A stretch of DNA of 64,000 bases. It comes from Aldrovandia affinis. Its lineage: Eukaryota; Chordata; Actinopteri; Notacanthiformes; Halosauridae. The notes under the pieces were generated by a model, which saw only the letters and a list, made by a program, of their open reading frames with translations, was not told the origin of the DNA and ran no database searches. Positions 22,723-45,561 of the stretch are shown here, in pieces (positions within the stretch are counted from its first letter, which is position 1; every line of letters begins with the position of its first letter). The position numbers and the translations under genes are program-made. The stretch is taken from NCBI GenBank assembly GCA_029706075.1, contig JAINUG010000325.1:62001-126000 (forward strand), given 5' to 3'.

Positions 22723-25700
22723 GTAAATATGTGCCTAATTTGTTCATAGGGTTTTTCTGAGGATTAATCCTGTTGAAACTTAACAAAGACAAATGACAAA
22801 AAATTACTGGAAATGTTTTATCTCTGTCATTATGAAGAACACACTGTATAAGACAGTGACTCTGTTACTGTTACTGTTACTGTTTATTATTGTGATGATG
22901 AGTAATATTTTGATTACACAGGTCCTCCAATGGGCTATCCCACAGCCCCTCCTGCACCCAACCCTGCCTTCCCACCCAACCCTGCCTTCCCACCTGTCCA
23001 GGTGCCTGCCTTCCCCCCTGGGCAAAATCCTCTTTATCCCCCTGGCATGAACCCTGCCATTCCCCCTTGGGGCACAACCTACCCAGTTCCAGGGCAGTAC
23101 CCTTACCCTACAGGCCCTGCTGTCCCCGGTTTCCCTGGTGGTAACACTACTCATATCCCACATGGTGGGGTTCACCCAGCACCATATCCTCTGCCAGGGG
23201 GATGTCACCCTATGGCAGGTGGACTGGCTGGCGGGGTAGCAGGTGCAGGGATGGGCGTTGCAGGACATAAAATGAACAAGAAGATGAAGAAGAAGATGAA
23301 GAAGGGTCACAAGCACGGCAAGCACGGCAAACACGACAAACACGGGAAGGTGAGTGAGCAGTCACAGAAAGAGGCGTTGCTGTATCTTTTTAGGGAGTGT
23401 GCTGTGGAATGAAGGTGATTATAGACAGCCCTCCAAAAGTACTGGGACAAAAACCTTAAATTTGTGTTTTTCTGTTGTATACACAAGAAATTGAAATGAG
23501 TCAGAGTTCAAAAGGTCACCTTTTATTTATGGGTATTTTTTGTGCAAATATAATCATTTTTTTAACAACAGCATTTTTTGTTCAATCCCACCTGATTTGG
23601 GTGACCATGGCAATGAAAGAAGTGAAAAAGTGAAAAATCTTCTCAATTTACCTGATGGTCATTTTCTTTCCTTTCATCTTCAAAATGCTGCCTTTTCTGT
23701 CATAGACAGTTCTCTGGTCTTCATGTTGGTTTTATCTATATACAGCTCTGGAAGAAATTAAGAGACCACTGCAAAATGATCAGTTTCTCTGGTTTTACTA
23801 TTTATAGGTATGTGTTTGAGTAAAAATGAACATTTTTGTTTTATTCTATAAACTACTGACAACATTTCTCCCAAATTCTAACTAAATATATTGTAATTTA
23901 GAGCATTTATTTGCAGAAAATGACAACTGGTCAAAATAACAAAAAAGATGCAGTGTTTTCAGACCTTTAATAATGCAAATAAAACAACAATACTTTTAAA
24001 CAACACAATACTAATGTTTTAACTTAGGAAGAGTTCAGAAATCAATATTTGGTGGAATAACCCTGATTTGCAATCACAGCTTTCATGCGTCTTGGCATGC
24101 TCTCCACCAGTCTTTCAAATTGCTGTTGGGTGACTTTATGCCACTCCTGGTGCAAAAATTCAAGCAGCTCAGCTTTGTTTGATGCCTTGTGACCATCCAT
24201 CTTCCTCTTGATCACATTCCAGAGGTTTTCAATGGGGTTCAGGTCTGGAGATTGGGCTGGCCATGACAGGGTCTTGATCTGGTGGTCCTCCATCCACACC
24301 TTGATTGACCTGGCTGTGTGGCATGGAGCATTGTCCTGCTGGAAAAAACAATCCTCAGAGTTGGGGAACATTGTCAGAGCAGAAGGAAGCAAGTTTTCTT
24401 CCAGGATAACCTTGTGCGTGGCTTGATTCATGCGTCCTTCACAAAGACATCTGCCCGATTCCAGCCTTGGTGAAGCACCCCCAGATCATCACCCATCCTC
24501 CACCAAATTTCACAGTGGGTGCGGGACACTGTGGCTTGTAGGCCTCTCCAGGTCTCCGTCTAACCATTAGACGATCAGGTGTTGGGCAAAGCTGAAAATT
24601 GGACTCATCAGAGAAGATTACCTTACTCCAGTCCTCTACGGTCCAATCCTTGTGGTCTTTTGCAAACCTCAGCCTGGCTCTTCTTTGCTTCTCATTGATG
24701 AAGGGCTTTTTTCTAGCTTTGCATGACTTCAGCCCTGCCCCTAGGAGCCTGTTTCGAACCGTCCTCGCCATGCACTTCACTCAAGCTGCCGTTTGCCATT
24801 ATTTTTGTAGGTCACTTGATGTCATCCTACGGTTGTTGAGTGACATTCGAATGAGTTGGCGGCCATCCCGGTCAGTAGTGAGTCGTTTTCGCCCTCTGCC
24901 GGTCTGTAGCTTTGTTGTCCCCAATGTCTGCTGCTTGACCTTGTTCTTATGAACCGCCGTCTTTGAAATTTGAAGGATAGAAGCAACCTTACGCTCACTG
25001 TATCCCTCTGTCAGTAAAGCCAGAATTGAACCCTTCTTTTCCTCACTCAAAACGTTTATTCTCAACTCTTTTGGCATGGTCAATAGTTATTTTTTGATTC
25101 CAATTACTTTTGAGGTACTACTAGCACTGTTTTTTTTGCCATCCAGCTGGTCCTATTGCAAGAGGATAGTGATGACCGCAGCAGTGGTTTTTATACTTTT
25201 CCTCGTTAAATAAGATTTGGTTCAGGTAATCACCTAATCAGTACTTCATTAAGTAGAATGAGGTGTGCTTGTGTAGGAACCCGCCAAGCCGTTGACTGTA
25301 ACTCCAGTACATGCAGGAGGCCTCTACACGCTCGAGCGACAGCAACACAACCACTTCGCGTAGATGTTGCGCATCATTGATATCAATATCTATCTATCTA
25401 GCTAGCTAGTTAGCAACCTAGTATCACGGCCAAATAAAGCTTGCTAACAGCAGCTAACGATATAGATAGCTAGCATCATTTGTTCGACACGGTATAAAAT
25501 GAACCAGCTTCAGGAAAGATTGGCTGAAGAAGTTCGAAAGTGCAAGAGTTTCCCTGCTTTCATGAAAACTTTACCGGCCTTGTTCAATACATTGACGCCT
25601 ACTAGTGTACAGAAGTGTAAAGACACCATGCCACATATGTTGCGCAGAAGTATAAATTGCAGAGTGCTTGCGACATTGTTGCATTGCGCGAACCGCGAAG

Positions 25701-26464
25701 ATGTCGCACAAGTTACGCTGAAGCATGTAGAGGCCTTTACTCACGCGCAATCTTATGCCGGCTTCCCCCTCCCCTCCCTCAAGTGGAAGACTTCAGAAGT
25801 GGTTTCAAAACACCTCAAACATGTCTAGACCTTCAAAGCTCTTTCATGTATGCGAAAACGATACAACATGAAACTAGAAACACCTGTAAAGCCCTTTGTC
25901 CCAATACTTATGATCATCTAAATGTGTGGGGTTGAACACAAAAAGTGCTATTGTTCTATAATGGTAAAATGTGCAAGCATAAAAAATACCCATAGGTAAA
26001 TGGGGATATTATCTACTATTGTCTCAGTCATCTTTTGATCTGAAATTCAAATGTCTTGAGCTTGCAGCTAAAATTGACTTATTTTACAAATTTTTGCCTA
26101 CTTTTGTAGGGCACTGTATGTGGAAATGACACATGCCTTGTGGTCCTTGGTATCCTCTCCAATTACCGCTTGATTCACTGATTAATGAAAGTTCTGCATT
26201 ATTCATTCGTTTCTTATGGAATGTGTGGAGATTTGTACATTCAGTGGTCAATTAAATTATTTCAGAATTTGTTGAACAGCTTAGATGACCAGAATTTTTC
26301 AATATTGATTTGGTTACATTATGGCCTTGTACCCTGTATCTTACCACTCACTCCCTGTTGAATATGTTGACTATTCGATCAGTATCAGTGTCAGTATCTC
26401 CTCCTCCTGTTGGACTCTCCTGTACTAAGTGCAAAGTATTGATTCGTTTTCTTTCCAGCATTCC

Positions 26465-26497
<33 letters not shown>

Positions 26498-26506
26498 TCT
26501 GACTAA
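22707..26506 (+). CDS. prr13: proline-rich protein 13
   Basis: Coding exons are 22707-22722, 22922-23349 and 26459-26506, joined with GT-AG ends and consistent phases (G|GT, then phase 0). A non-coding exon ends at 22132, and the ATG exon begins at 22652. The 163-residue product starts MWPNQ. It has a Pro/Gly-rich middle (PAFPPGQNPLYPPGMNPAIP), then a Gly/Ala stretch, then a Lys/His-rich basic block (residues ~110-148, KMNKKMKKKMKKGHKHGK), and ends in 13 serines and an aspartate. That layout and the ending match mammalian PRR13 (about 148 residues, ending in a serine run). PRR13, also called TXR1, is reported to repress thrombospondin-1 and alter taxane response; that role is not visible here. 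The last intron is packed with Tc1 elements. Confidence 0.9.
23743..25277 (-). mobile_element. Tc1-like transposon nested in the outer element
   Basis: The left end TA|CAGCTCTGGAAGAAATTAAG is a common fish Tc1 terminus. The minus-strand transposase starts at 25083 and ends near 24042. The opposite inverted repeat is missing, so the right end (about 25277) is truncated and estimated. Confidence 0.8.
24042..25083 (-). pseudogene. Tc1-like transposase, three frames
   Basis: The minus-strand blocks 24799-25083, 24439-24780 and 24042-24431 together span a full-length Tc1 transposase. The first has the paired helix-turn-helix part (ILALLTEGYSERKVASILQI). The second has the first catalytic Asp region (WSKVIFSDESNFQL). 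The third has the second Asp and the Glu region (FFQQDNAPCHTARS, then [11 protein letters not shown]). At least two frameshifts separate them. Little sequence is lost, so the decay is moderate. Confidence 0.9.
25499..25828 (+). CDS. unassigned 109-residue frame in the prr13 intron
   Basis: An open frame MNQLQERLAEEVRKCKSFPA to VVSKHLKHV, mostly helix-forming with several Cys. I recognise no family. It sits within the outer Tc1-like element, next to the truncated inner one. It could be cargo of an unidentified repeat, a retroposed gene piece or chance. No upstream exon could be tied to it. Confidence 0.2.
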   Translation: MNQLQERLAEEVRKCKSFPAFMKTLPALFNTLTPTSVQKCKDTMPHMLRRSINCRVLATLLHCANREDVAQVTLKHVEAFTHAQSYAGFPLPSLKWKTSEVVSKHLKHV

Positions 26507-27490
26507 TGCTGCTGACACCAAGGCAGACGTCTGACATCTCACCTTATCAGTGACTGACTACATAGAGCCTATGCATTGTATTGTAACAAGATGGGATAAG
26601 GTTGTACTGATGTGCATACTTTCAAACTCTTCCAGAAAAGGAGGTTGAGGAGGATACATAATCAATGGTCTCATTAATTAAATTAATTGCATGATTTGCT
26701 GTTGGTTTCTATTTCAGATTAATTATGAAAAGGCAATCAAAATGGTAGTACACAGCTCGGCAATCTAGAATGTACAATTTTGCTATATATGAGGTGGGGG
26801 GGGGGGGTGTTAAAACAATTGCCTGTCAAATTGACTCCGCTAAAGGAATCTATGACTGACTTGTGAGGGAAGAAACACTACATCAGGTAACTGAAAGTCA
26901 TGCTCACCTATATTTTTGCTACTAATAATTACCATATGTAATACACTACATTTTATAGACCTGTGTTTTAAGAATGTGATATTTGTGTTTTATGATCGTC
27001 ATCAGGCCATAGATGATACCAAACTAATTTAGCTAATGTGGTTGAGAACCGTAGCAGCAGAGGAGTTTAACTAATCACATGCCTATTACCAGATTCATGT
27101 ATCAGGGGAAGAAGACATTGAGTTGTTGAAACAAAATGTGTTCTTCTACATCATTGCCATTTATCAGTTGCAGACCTGTAATATGGCAAACTCAGACCTA
27201 TGTGTTAGTACTACTGCACAGATGTTTGTATTTACTTTTCTGAGCATATGCCTTGCCTAAATTGGACTAAATCTTAATTTAATATTCCCAAATTAATTCT
27301 ACGTAGCATGTCCAAAGGAATAGAGAAATTCAAACTAATTACTGCAACCATGTCTACATTATAGGACATATTAAATATACTTTATTGTATATAAGAATGA
27401 CATGCATCAATTGTTTATTTCTGCTATATGTTAAAAATGTGTTAATTTTCCTTTGATGAAAAGTTACAATAAATATCTACTGATAGCGAC
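26507..27490 (+). other. prr13: prr13 3' UTR with poly(A) signals
   Basis: No coding frame follows the stop. AATAAA occurs at 27468-27473 and again at 27543. A run of 12 G lies near 26800. The end near 27490 is inferred from the first signal. Confidence 0.55.
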
Positions 27491-28189
27491 TAATGGTTGT
27501 CATTGCCTAAAGCTTCATTGCTGAATTGTTACATTGCATGCAAATAAACGGAAATCTAGCAACATTCATTTCCTACCATTTGAACATTTTCGAACAAAAA
27601 TGGATAGCATAACACGTTTTGCATGGCTGTCTATTTCTCGTGAACAAGCTAGATATGACCGTGATTATATATGAAAAGTAGTTTATAATTTGTCTGGATA
27701 CAATTTGTTAGCGGTGACAGTTCCTCCTATTAAGATTGAAAAATCTAAATTCCATCACTGAAGAGCGTCTGGTCTGCATGGGGCTGTAGATGGCGAAGCC
27801 ACGCGTGATCTTGTTAAGTAGGTTGCTCGCTACATTAGCCTTGCTACAGTGATATACGTGAATCCCGCGCTGAACAAAGATGTGACGTATGCCTTTTCCA
27901 CTAGCAGGACAGGGCTGCTCTGAAATTCCACTCCAAAAAATGTGTGCATTCTTGTGAAAATATTGTGACAAAATAGATCGATAGGTAAATATCTAGCTGT
28001 ATATGTCTTAATACGAGCAAATATATGCTGTTTCCTGGATTTGTTTCTTTTTTTTTTTAAAGAGACAAAAATGTGCCCTGGGCGGAGAGAAAGCGTGGGG
28101 GAGGGTTGGGTTAAAGGTGAAAGTTGAGAGGTCCTAGTTTTGTTGTCTTTGTGTAAAAGAGTGGAGCGCGATCTCACACTATCACTCTT
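27491..28189. other. intergenic space and pcbp2 promoter region
   Basis: There is no gene in either direction; the minus frames here lack any family pattern. C-rich stretches and a TTTATACCC motif appear from 28190 onward. Confidence 0.5.
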
Positions 28190-28306
28190 CCCTCTTCCCC
28201 GAATCCTTTTAAAACTCTCCCCCTGGGTTTATACCCCCCCAAACCTCTCCCCTTCTACCCTTAAAACCCCACCCTCCCCCTGAACACATCTCAAGGCACG
28301 GATCAG
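28190..28306 (+). other. pcbp2: presumed non-coding first exon of pcbp2
   Basis: A very C-rich stretch ends in the donor CAG|GTAAGA (28306). The 5' limit is a guess. The CpG-rich sequence just downstream (28340-28430) fits a promoter-proximal CpG island. Confidence 0.5.
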
Positions 28307-29661
28307 GTAAGAATATTTAACATTTTTATTTTTAAGGAGCTAAAGAACGAGGCTAGCGCGCGCCGAGGCTAGGAGTTTCCTCAGTCAGGCTGCGCGTGGA
28401 GTTGTTAGGCCGCACGAGCACGCAGCACACAATGCGGATTACACCAGTCATCGCGTGCCGAATTAGATATTTTTCATTTTACCTAGCTATTGTTGGCTAA
28501 ATATTTCATCCTGCTCTGTGATGATTTTATATTTTCTTATTCACTCGAGTATTTCCTCAAATATGTCTAGGGATGGATAAATAATTGTGGTTTAGCTAGC
28601 TACTCGTATAGTAGAGGCTTGCTTGCCAGCCATCCGGAGCTCATGGTTAGCTAGCTAGTCAGGCAGTACTGTCGTGGTGATTTCTTTTTTTGTAAATGGT
28701 GAATAATGCTAGTTGGCTAACTGCGTAAATACGCTCGAGTTAAACAATTCATTCATAAAATGTGTCCGCTCGATAGCGACTTACAATTATTTCAATTAAA
28801 TTTGACACCTCCAAGTTGTACATTTACACGTTGTTTCTTCCTGTTAACTGCGAGTTGCAGAGAGGACATGTATGAAACGGTGTCGACAAAGGCCCAATTC
28901 GACTGGAGTTACTAATTGCGCAGGACTTTAATGTATGAATGATGACCCTAACCTAGCATAACTTGTATAGCTATTGCATAATAACACCCCATAATAACAT
29001 TGCAGTTACCTAACTAGCTAGGTCGCGCAAACACTTTCCCCTCCCGCTCTAGGCTTTAGCCAACCTACCTTAATGTTGGCTGTTTTGGAAAGACTGCGCT
29101 AGTTGGCTGCGTTAGAATTGGCGAGCTATGTTAACCAGCAAGCTAGCCATCTTTGTTGCCGGTTGTATGCAACTCGATAATTGACGTTGAAATGGCACAT
29201 AGCCAGTTGGGCCTAAGACCTCATCCCTAGTTGGTTACACCGACATTGCTTACAAGGAATCCACAAATTGGGGAGCTAACTTGCTAGGATTTCCAGCAAA
29301 ATATTTTACCTGGTAGCTAGCAAGCCTTTGTATGTCTCCTCCTTTTACGAGTCCACTAGTGTGTTCAAGGCCCCCGTGTGTAACTAATCCCTCAAACTGT
29401 TAACGGCTCCATGAACTGGTCTGTGTCATATATTTTATTGTTGAAAGGGTGATTTGAGATTTCCACTAAAGAGTCAGGTTTTTTTTGCACTCTTCCATTT
29501 TGGTGACTCATGTAGTCTACCCATGGCCCCTTCACACACCCGTCTTGCATTACCTGTCCCTTACCACAATGTGTTATCTCTTTCTTCTCTCAGATTCCAT
29601 TTTTGTGACCAAAGACCCCAGCTTTTTGACTCATCAGCCCCTCTCCCCTGACGCTGCAGTA

Positions 29662-39439
<9,778 letters not shown>

Positions 39440-41520
39440 ATCGTGACACTGCATCTGCTGCACTAACCCCCCCCCCCACACACTTTTTACCGTCAGTCAG
39501 TTCCTTTAAAGTGGTTAATGCAACTTTCCAGTATTCCAAAATTACTGTTTTATTAAAAAGAAATTGTTAAAATCATGCCCACCCATACGATGATCTGCAT
39601 ACGTTTTATTTATTTTTTTTATTGAAGAATTTTCTTTTAAATTCCCTTTGAGTCCAATTGGTGGTTTTAATGATATATATTAGTTTGTTTTTTGATGGAA
39701 AAAAAACACTTGTGCTCTCCATCTTTATTTGCCATCACAAAAGTGTAGAGGTGGAAAAATCTGAATAGGCATAGGTTTAGTTCTGTAACGTCAGATATTT
39801 TTTTTTCTTTAAAAATAAAAAGGCAAAAAAAAGAAAAATAAAAAATCACAAAAATAAAATAGATTGACTGCTCTCTGCGTTTTTTATTTTTTATTTTCCA
39901 TTTTATATCGCCGTTAATCACGTCACCCTCCCATCCATTGAAGGTCTGCAGACCAAGATCATGGCCAATCTCGCACACTTTAATGGACGTGGGGAAACAT
40001 TTTTGTCACCCTGGGGAATATTTTTTAGAATTTGTCCTGTAACTGATGGCATTTGGGCATGACGTAAGTTTAACACTATTTAAAGTGGATATGAAATTTA
40101 TAGGTATTATTTTAACTATCTTTGTCACAGTTAATTTGTTTAACTTTTTCTGTGTCATTCCTATTTTTCCACCTTCCCTTTTGCCCCATTTTATTTAAAG
40201 TTGAGAGTCGAAGTGGGGATAGGAAGGGACGGGTGGGGGCAAGGGCTCATCCCAGAGACAAGCAGAGGGTATGATTTTTTTGTGAAGACTGATACTACTA
40301 AACTCAGTTGGAATATTTGTTTTAAATGGAGAAATATTTTTTTTTAAACTACCAAAGGGGGGTGACTTCTGCTTGACAAGTCTGTATATGTGACGAGACT
40401 AAGAAATTGAACATTAAACTGAAACTAGACAAAGGACCGGTATTGAATTAACACTAGTTTCCTGCTTTTCTTTGCTGGAGTCAGATATTTTTATTCTTTG
40501 TGGGAAAAATAAACTCCTTTTTTGTGCACATTTTCAAAGCCTACCGACCTGGGTGCCACAGAGTTGTTGAAAAAAAAGAAAAAAAAGCAAATACAGAATT
40601 AAAAAGATGTGAAATGCTAAAACAACATGGCTTTTGCAATGTTTTTACTGAGTTATCAATTGCGTTGAGACCGCGTACATCGGGTGTCACAGTCCGTTCG
40701 TTTTGAGCAGCTTTAATCTTTGGGATTCCACTCCTGTCAAGGCCTGGGTTCTTATCCAACATTGATTTCATGTGGATGTAAATGTTAAAATTGATGAAGT
40801 TTTCAAATTGTGTTTGAGGGATGGGATTGGCATGCCCCGAAGCTAAAACCAAAGAAAACTGCATGGAGAACCACTACATGGCTACAGACAACTGGATGGA
40901 GAACAGAAAGTTATGCTTCAAACCTTGCAAAGAGGTTCTAAATATTACCCCCTTCGCCCCACACAAAACAGCAGGGGACATGACACAGCCATATTGCGTA
41001 TATCGAATTTCAGTTTACAGCCTTTTGTCCTCATTTGACACATGTAACCTTCAAACTTGGCAAATGGGTTTAGTACGTTACCAGTATGTTTGTACAGCGT
41101 TTTGGTGTGTTTTTTGTTTCACGGGGCTTGGGAGCCTCGGAGGTTGTTTGCAGCCTCCAGTTTATTTTTTTTGTTTTAATGGCCCGGGGTCAAAGCACTT
41201 TAATTTCTGCTGATCAGTATTGTCTCATTTCATCAATCCTGTTCCTCCAGTTCAGAGGTGGTCAAGGACGGCTGTGTTTATTTCTGGTTTTAATGTCAAC
41301 TTCTGCTGTTAATTGTTTGGTTAGCCCAATCATTTGCGTGATCTGACATTTTATTGACATTTCTTAAGCTTATGAATGTCTGCTGTAGACCGTTTTTGTG
41401 TCCCTATATGAAATGTTTACTCCGTAATCTACCGGTGAATTGGCTTTGGTTATAGAGCTAATTAGCGAAATAAGCCGGAGTAATTGGTGGAAATAAAAAC
41501 CTGCATACACGGGGGTCTAG
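39440..41520 (+). other. pcbp2: pcbp2 3' UTR region
   Basis: There is no coding frame after the stop at 39437-39439. AATAAA signals lie at 40508-40513 and 41492-41497; which is used is not visible. AT-rich, with long T and A runs (39605-39850). Confidence 0.55.
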
Positions 41521-41647
41521 GTGATGCAACCAGAAAAGGCGCCTGATTGGATTGCAGGTTGCCCACTGCGGCCGGGAGTCCTGTTTGCGGCCGGCGTTTG
41601 GCTATTGGCTTGGATTGTAAAAACTCCCTTTAACCACAGTTCTATTC

Positions 41648-41650
<3 letters not shown>

Positions 41651-41679
<29 letters not shown>

Positions 41680-41680
41680 A
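41651..41680. repeat. (ATT)n microsatellite
   Basis: About nine uninterrupted ATT units. Confidence 0.95.
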
Positions 41681-41702
41681 TTACTTGCTTTAACCAGGGT
41701 TA

Positions 41703-42190
41703 CAGTGCCCTGCAAAATTATTCACACCCTTGATAAAGGTGAGCAAAGGGTGTTGTATAAAATAAACAGAGCCATATTGTATGCTCAGAAAATGCAAAAA
41801 ATATTTTATTTTCTGCTAATACAATTGCTCAGAAAAATAATTTAACAAGTGATATTTTTTCCTGCAAAAAGATTATTCACACCCGTAATTATTTTGATGC
41901 AATCCAACTGAAATAAACTTGTATTAACAGGCTACATTTAGTTAATTTCAGGGATCTTAATCTTAGGGAACTGTATTGTGGCCTCGCATGGCTATATAAA
42001 AATGAGGTGACATGCACACCAGCTGTCTCAAAAGAGCGTCATACCTACAGTGAAATATTGTGGTGCATCTTTGATGGTATGGGGTTGTTTTGCACCTAAT
42101 GGTCCTGGGGCTCTTGTTGAGGTCAATGGAATCATGAACTCCACAAAGTACCAAGACATTTTGGCCAAAAAAAATGTTTTCTTCAGATCT
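41703..42190 (+). mobile_element. Tc1-like fragment, left end and deleted interior
   Basis: TA|CAGTGCCCTGCAAAATTATT opens a Tc1 terminal repeat (TTCACACCCTTGATAAAGGT). From about 42030, codons for TVKYCGASLMVWGCFAPNGP and STKYQDILAKKNVF appear. The region between and the right end are missing. Confidence 0.8.
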
Positions 42191-44400
42191 TTAGACATTG
42201 ATCCCGAGCATACCTCATAGCCAGCCACTCCACGCAACAAGAGATGTGATTAGCCCGCTGAGCTAAAGACCAAGGTCGCAGCCAGGGGAACTACTCACAC
42301 TCGTACTGCGTCTCTGGGGGTGACGTCTGTAGCGGACATTCATGTTCCAACTCAAGTCTCTGAACTCATAAAAGTCTCTTCGTAAAATTGATACAAAGCA
42401 AATGAAGTTAGATCTTGTAATTTGACCAGGTACAGAATGTTTAGCTCCAAATCTGTACACAGAAGTATTGTATTACTTTTTTTAGGAAATGCAGAGAATA
42501 AGCAGAATCGTAACAATAACTGTAAGTGACAGACGGCGATAGCAGCATGTTTCACTTGCAGACTAATTCAGGTCAGGCATAATAATAACATCACATTACA
42601 TCATCCAGAAGGTTTAATGTTATAATAACAAATCGTATTTCTAGAATGACTTCTCAGTATCTCAGTGCACGTTACAGTGAAGGGAGAAAACTAACTTCAG
42701 CATCTACCAATGTTTTCTACCCACCTGTGCGTGGGTGATGCATGGCAGCTACTTTGCATATGAACACAGTCACCACACATCAGCCGAGGTGGAGAGGGAA
42801 GGATCTATTCAGCCAATTCAACTTTGGGATTATTAAATTCCCATATTGTGAGAGCTATATTGGGAATTTGGCATAAGGGCCACGGGTTATATATTGAGCA
42901 CAGTGAGTCAGAACCTCATTTTAACATATCTGCTGAAAGAATGAATCTTCTACAGCATACTGTCCCCATCACTGCACATGGGTAATGGTTTTCTGTTTGG
43001 TCCAGAGGGAGGACTGGGCCCAAGTGGTCCGCCAGCACCCGTTTCAGCAGCGTCCTGGTAACTCGCCAAGCCAGACCACACATGGCTTCAGAACATCAGG
43101 CAAGAGAAACGTACAAGGTTATTTTGATTGTGTAATTGACGAATTCAATTCTATAAAGAGTGGAATATGGGTGAATTGAGAGTTTATAATTATAGGGGTT
43201 GGAGGACTGCTGTACTATCTGCAGATAGTATAGTTCTGAATGATCAAGCTTTAGAGCTTTCAAGTCCCATATTACACAACATTGTGTTGTGTTCTGTTCA
43301 GCATTGTATTTAATCTGTTGCATTGCAAGAAGACATAAAGACCATCGCCATATTAACCCATTTGTGACAGAGATGTCAGTTAGAACCCTATAATTCTAAG
43401 CTCTCGAAATATAATTTCAGCATTTTCTTATGTATGTCAGTAGAAAATGTACATGATAACAGTTATGTTCTATGCACTAACAGTGAAAAAAGGAGAAGTA
43501 ACTGTCTTTGAGGTTGTGGAACACAAGCAATCAGAAAAGGCCAGCTGGCGGAAACACACTCAAAAGCAAACTGGGTATAAATCAGGTTTTGTGGTATGCG
43601 GTGTGACATTGCTAAGCATTTCTTTTGTGCCCAAAAATTGAAACTCTGTTTACACTTTCATTGTTTTAACTGGCATTTTAATTTGTCTTCTTAATTAGTC
43701 TTTTAAACACATTTGCTATAGTACACACATACAATACGCAATGCAGTATAAAATATTTTCAAAGGAGGCTATTTTGATTCCCATTATCGGAACCTTACAA
43801 GTGCCTCTTTTCTTCAATCACTAGGGGGCAGTATTCTAATGCTGTACTGGCAATGGGGATTTTGTGGACAGGAGAATGCATCAGTTTCATCAAGCTGAAG
43901 ACATGAGACATTTCATTTAATTCATTATTTTTAATGGGACAAAATGTAGTTTATTTATTATGTACAAATCTAAGCTTTTCTGAAAATTAACACCAACAAG
44001 TCTATAAACTTCTAACAAACACAGAAGCTGCCATTTCTAGTTTATAAAATAGAACCTGCAGAGTTCTTGGTGGAAGGTAGTCTGTGCATGTACAATTCCC
44101 TCAACATTGCAGTGGACACAATGGAGGCTGTTCGGCTTTACGCCCAGATTCACGCCCAGTTTATAGGAAACAATTGAGGCACTAGACCAATATCTAGGAC
44201 TCGTTTTGTTTTATTGGAAGGTCAAAGAATTGTTCATTTGTGTGTCGAAGGGGAACTTTTAACATTGTTCTTAGGTGATCAGTGTGTTGACTTCAAGTGG
44301 CTTGGAATCAACTTCAAAATACAATCTGAGTTACACATACTATATTACAAACATGCTTTTATTATATCTGTACAGTTTCTGTTGCACATAGTGAATTCTT
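42191..44400. other. gap between the convergent genes pcbp2 and map3k12
   Basis: No gene was recognised; the short frames here carry no domain. Part of 43900-45561 may be map3k12 3' UTR. TTTATT (AATAAA on the minus strand) occurs near 44358 and 44427 and at 43930. Confidence 0.45.
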
Positions 44401-45561
44401 TGTTTTTGAAATGCTAAGTAGTATTGAATTTATTTTAAATGGATACTTTTCTGACCTACACCATCAAGAGCAAATGTTAACACTACAATACCTAATTAAC
44501 AGTCCATCTGGCAAACAACAAGGCTGCCCTGAAGGTATTAGATTGTAGCTTGCACCTTGTGGGTGATGGGTAGGGGGTTGAAATATTGCTTGTTCAAAGC
44601 CATTGTTTCTTCCCCCAATCGTTAATTCCCTGTCATGAACAGCACCTTGTATACTGGCCGTACAGTCACTCCTTCCAGTCAAAAACATCAGCACCAATGC
44701 ATGTTACAGTGTCAGATTATAACTCTTTTAAAATTTTCACTTTGTACAGTGTAAAGACATAACATATTTACAAAGATGATAATAATTTAAAACGCAGAAC
44801 ATTAAACATGATAACATAATCCCTGATATAAAAAATATATTGTAAACCATTAAAATAATTTAAAAATAATAAAAAACAATTATATAACAAACGACAACAT
44901 AACAAATAATAACAAAAAATGTAAACATGATTTAAATCTTTCTGCCTGTGCAATCCCCCTTACCTCCCACACAGAACTTAATGTAATAAGATTTCTGTCT
45001 CTCCTCCCCAAAAATAACCCTCTGCTCTGTCTCTCAGGTTCTTTACAAAAATAAGACTCCGTGCGCGGTGCGTGCCGCGATATTAACGGATGCACAAACC
45101 GTCAGACTTTTGAGTAAATGCTGACCGATGGAAGAAAAGAGGGAAAAACAAATGTAAATTAAGCTCTGTCAATTTTCTTGTCCTTTCCATTTTAATTGCA
45201 TCTCTTGGCTCTGAAGAGAGAAGGTGTGCCCCGGTCATCACTCGATAATGCTTCTGCCGCAATAACCCGGATTCACCTTTCTGATGTTAACCTGTTCACA
45301 ATACAATCTGTTGGTCTTAGAAAATCACAAAATGACAAAACATGTCACAAGAATGTCAGATAAACAAGAGGGAGCAACATTTGCATGATGAGAGGACCCT
45401 CCGTGTGAAGTGTGATCCGTTGTAGTTTTACAGGATTGAAGGGGGCAGGGGGAGGTCATGAGGTGTGGTGAGGTTTGGTGTATTTGCAAGGCTGGGGCAG
45501 AGGGGGGCAGGGGGGGGTGGTCTTGATCTTCTGTATATCCCTTGGTTTGGAGCTGGGGTCC
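44401..45561 (-). other. map3k12: probable map3k12 3' UTR
   Basis: AT-rich, no coding frame. It follows the stop on the minus strand. The 3' limit is unknown. Confidence 0.4.

Larger units (their letters stand above)
23426..26116. mobile_element. outer Tc1-like element in the prr13 intron
   Basis: Diverged inverted ends CAGCCCTCCAAAAGTACTGG (23426) and, inverted, CAGTGCCCTACAAAAGTAGG (ending 26116). The TATGGGTATTTTTT(A/G)TGC block recurs inverted near 23530 and 25985. TA flanks the right end. The body is occupied by a second Tc1 element and an unassigned frame. Confidence 0.65.

Noticed and set aside
22804..23343. 179-codon minus frame opposite prr13
   Set aside because: It is the shadow of the C-rich, stop-poor proline-coding exon and shows no domain of its own.
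26310..26534. Poly-Ala frame at the prr13 last exon
   Set aside because: The AGC repeat read in the wrong frame; the spliced frame gives polyserine as in the family.
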